A DNA stretch of 64,000 nt from assembly GCF_003096075.1 (NCBI RefSeq), contig NZ_CP015450.1, positions 1-64,000 on the forward strand. The letters run 5' to 3'. Shown here piece after piece: positions 62,333-64,000 of the stretch. The notes under the pieces are model-generated. The model was not told the origin of the DNA, searched no databases, and saw only the letters and a list, made by a program, of their open reading frames with translations. The translations under genes and the position numbers were made by a program. Source of the DNA: Dietzia lutea (GTDB taxonomy: Bacteria; Actinomycetota; Actinomycetes; Mycobacteriales; Mycobacteriaceae). Position 1 is the first letter of the stretch, and each line of letters begins with the position of its first letter.

Positions 62333-63829
62333 TTACGTCCCGAATCCGATCAACGACCGAACTCTCGCGATCTGCTCGCTACGATCGAAGTTGTTATAGA
62401 GCGTAGCCCTGTGCGCGAAGGCTGGAAGGCCGTTGAGGTTCTCGAAAGCACTGACTCTGCCCGCCACGGCGCTTGCCGTCTGATCCCAAAGCACGTTCAT
62501 CAGCAGATTCTTGTCGCGAGCCGAGACGTGATCATAGGCGAGATACTCCTCGAGCTTCGCGCCATACTCGGGTGAATCAAAATCCTCTTCGGAGAATCGG
62601 ATAACCATGCCCTGGCCGGCGAGTTCCTGGAGTTTCTGTGAAATATACGGGTAGCGCTCAAGCGCGTAGGTGCGGAATGCGTGGCAGGTTAAAGCGTCGG
62701 GCATCAGAAGCAAGTCGCTTTCGGTGCGACGTGCTGCTGCCTGCGCGGCCTCGACCCCACCTCGAATGATTCGTCCGTACTCAATTAGCTGTCCAACAGT
62801 GTCGCGGACGATCACGTTTTTCGAAGTTCCAAGCGTGTCGACTAGCAGTTGTCCGAGCGCCATGAAGAAGTCCGCGCGGACGGCCATCCTCATCAGCAGC
62901 GCCCAGGCCTCGCCTCCACTCCCAACGGAGTAAAGCGCCCCATCGCAAGAGTTCCTAGACCGAGACCAAATACGCTCGTTCGGAATATAGACCTCGTCGA
63001 GCATGACTACTGTGTCGACCTCCTCACCCACGCGCGCCATCGGGCGGGTGGGGTCGTCAGCGGCGGCGGCCACCACCGCCTCACGGCAGACCAAGCTCAA
63101 ACCCTTGGTCGCCACCGGCACAGTGAAGACGATCCCCTCTTCTTCTCGCAGCGTCTCTGGCGTTGTCAGCGCGAAAAGCAGCATCTCGTTGGCCTGGGCC
63201 GCGACCGTCCCGACGGTCCTCGCCCCGGAGACGTAAACGCCACCTGAATCCTCGGAGACGACTCGCATGACTCCAGTACGCTCCCCGGCGGCCTTTCCGT
63301 CCCCGGCGGCCTTTCCGCTGCGAGAGCGAGTGCCCTGAAGTTGCGTGCTCGCGGAAGCAAGATGCACGCTTCGCTTACGGAAGTCCTCGACCCCGGCGAG
63401 CATGTTGTCGGCGTATTCCGGACTCCACTCTTTGTGACGGTTGTGGAAGGCCAGGTAGTTCATGGCCGTCCATGGAATGAAGTCAGGATTGCGTGCATTT
63501 AACGACCCGAAAGACTCCCACGCTCGGAACTCGCCATCCCGTCGCTTTCTATCGAGGTCTTCTTGCGATTGCGGAAGCATCCATGCCGTCATCCACCGAT
63601 CCCCATTAGCGTCCTCGTATGTGAGGATATCCCTCGTCTCATCCTCGAACTGGAGGTCATAGAGCCGACTGGTGAAATCGATGCCCTGCCGAGTGAGCGG
63701 ATGAGTCGTCACATCCTCGATCCGCTTACCCTTATAGAAAACGGTCCGGCCGTCGCGCAGCGATTCCCGGTATCCCTCCCCGGTCAGTAGAGTCGATGAT
63801 CCGCTAGTGGCGACTTGAGTTTCGCTCAT
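62333..63829 (-). CDS. HpaB-family flavin-dependent monooxygenase
   Basis: A 498-residue protein of the 4-hydroxyphenylacetate 3-hydroxylase large-subunit family. Family marks are FIPWTAMNYLAFHNRHKEWS near residue 110, SGARTVGTVAAQANEMLLFA near 191 and the acyl-CoA-dehydrogenase-like C-terminal helical domain. It uses reduced FAD from a separate reductase to hydroxylate an aromatic or heteroaromatic ring. ATG 63829 follows GGAAGGAAG and overlaps the stop of the upstream gene (ATGA). An 18-base tandem duplication (63283-63318) adds a second GKAAG near residue 173. Substrate unknown. Confidence 0.9.
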   Translation of the reverse strand: MSETQVATSGSSTLLTGEGYRESLRDGRTVFYKGKRIEDVTTHPLTRQGIDFTSRLYDLQFEDETRDILTYEDANGDRWMTAWMLPQSQEDLDRKRRDGEFRAWESFGSLNARNPDFIPWTAMNYLAFHNRHKEWSPEYADNMLAGVEDFRKRSVHLASASTQLQGTRSRSGKAAGDGKAAGERTGVMRVVSEDSGGVYVSGARTVGTVAAQANEMLLFALTTPETLREEEGIVFTVPVATKGLSLVCREAVVAAAADDPTRPMARVGEEVDTVVMLDEVYIPNERIWSRSRNSCDGALYSVGSGGEAWALLMRMAVRADFFMALGQLLVDTLGTSKNVIVRDTVGQLIEYGRIIRGGVEAAQAAARRTESDLLLMPDALTCHAFRTYALERYPYISQKLQELAGQGMVIRFSEEDFDSPEYGAKLEEYLAYDHVSARDKNLLMNVLWDQTASAVAGRVSAFENLNGLPAFAHRATLYNNFDRSEQIARVRSLIGFGT

Positions 63830-64000
63830 GACTTCCTTCCGGTGTGGGCGGCCTGTGCTGTGAGGGGCAACTTGGCGAGCCGTGGGGCGACCTCCGCCAT
63901 AAACATCTCCATCGACTGACGCCATGGTTCCGGCCTGTCTTGGTCGTCAAAGCTAAACATGATTGTGGTTCCCCAGCCCCCGCAAGCTTGGTGAGATTCG
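63826..64000 (-). CDS. Luciferase-like monooxygenase, C-terminal end (cut by window edge)
   Basis: The last 57 residues of a protein entering from the right edge, including ACGGWGTTIMFSFDDQ, RQSMEMFMAEVAPRLAKL and the stop at 63826-63828. The GGWGTTI and SMEMFxxEVxPxL pattern is typical of the C terminus of luciferase-like flavin monooxygenases. It overlaps the HpaB-type gene by four bases, so the two are coupled and probably use the same reduced-flavin supply. Confidence 0.7.
   Translation of the reverse strand, partial: ESHQACGGWGTTIMFSFDDQDRPEPWRQSMEMFMAEVAPRLAKLPLTAQAAHTGRKS

Overview
The window is high-GC actinobacterial DNA, most likely from a large plasmid or integrated plasmid of the Mycobacteriales (Rhodococcus/Gordonia/Dietzia-type). 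The signs are an Lsr2-type nucleoid protein, frequent GTG/TTG starts, ATGA/GTGA start-stop overlaps, actinobacterial IS families, and a plasmid backbone: a MobF relaxase, a primase-like Rep and a ParA/small CopG-type pair. No rRNA, tRNA or CRISPR was seen.

Layout. (1) 1-10592: a plus-strand catabolic cluster built around amine oxidation. It has two aldehyde dehydrogenases (one cut by the window edge), a DAO/PuuB-like FAD oxidase, two flavin monoamine-oxidase-like proteins, two imine-reductase-like NAD(P) proteins, two small cupins and a cytochrome P450. (2) 10593-16400: degenerate IS1634-type, IS110 and IS3 fragments around a minus-strand glutaryl-CoA dehydrogenase/CaiB CoA-transferase pair and a gamma-glutamyltranspeptidase. 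(3) 16743-29130: the plasmid backbone, with lsr2, yefM-yoeB, an amidase, an HNH protein, the relaxase, Rep, a CopG-like protein, parA/parB flanked by GGTATA-type repeats, and a second toxin-antitoxin locus whose RelE is frameshifted. (4) 29371-38300: accessory genes, including a KAP NTPase divergent from a Schlafen/AlbA_2 protein, a serine recombinase, lipoproteins and membrane proteins. (5) 38303-52258: a second catabolic block with a phosphotriesterase-like protein lacking its first metal motif, an MFS pump, enoyl-CoA hydratase and acyl-CoA ligase, a flavin-reductase/GntR fusion regulator, an IS1380 copy, a polar-amino-acid-type ABC transporter, TetR and a RibF-like adenylyltransferase. (6) 52481-61183: four IS elements nested one inside another, datable from their target duplications. 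(7) 61181-64000: a minus-strand flavin/iron-sulphur oxygenase set (luciferase-like monooxygenase, HpaB-type monooxygenase, VanB/PDR-type reductase).

How it may work together (inference). The first cluster could import-independently oxidise a cyclic or secondary amine: P450 or flavin oxidases make an imine, aminoaldehyde or aldehyde, aldehyde dehydrogenases make acids, and the imine reductases recycle or stereo-invert cyclic imines. Glutaryl-CoA dehydrogenase with a CoA-transferase would fit a five-carbon dicarboxylate end product. The right-hand region looks like a separate aromatic or heteroaromatic acid pathway with its own transporter and flavin supply. The many IS ends show that the catabolic modules were assembled by transposition.
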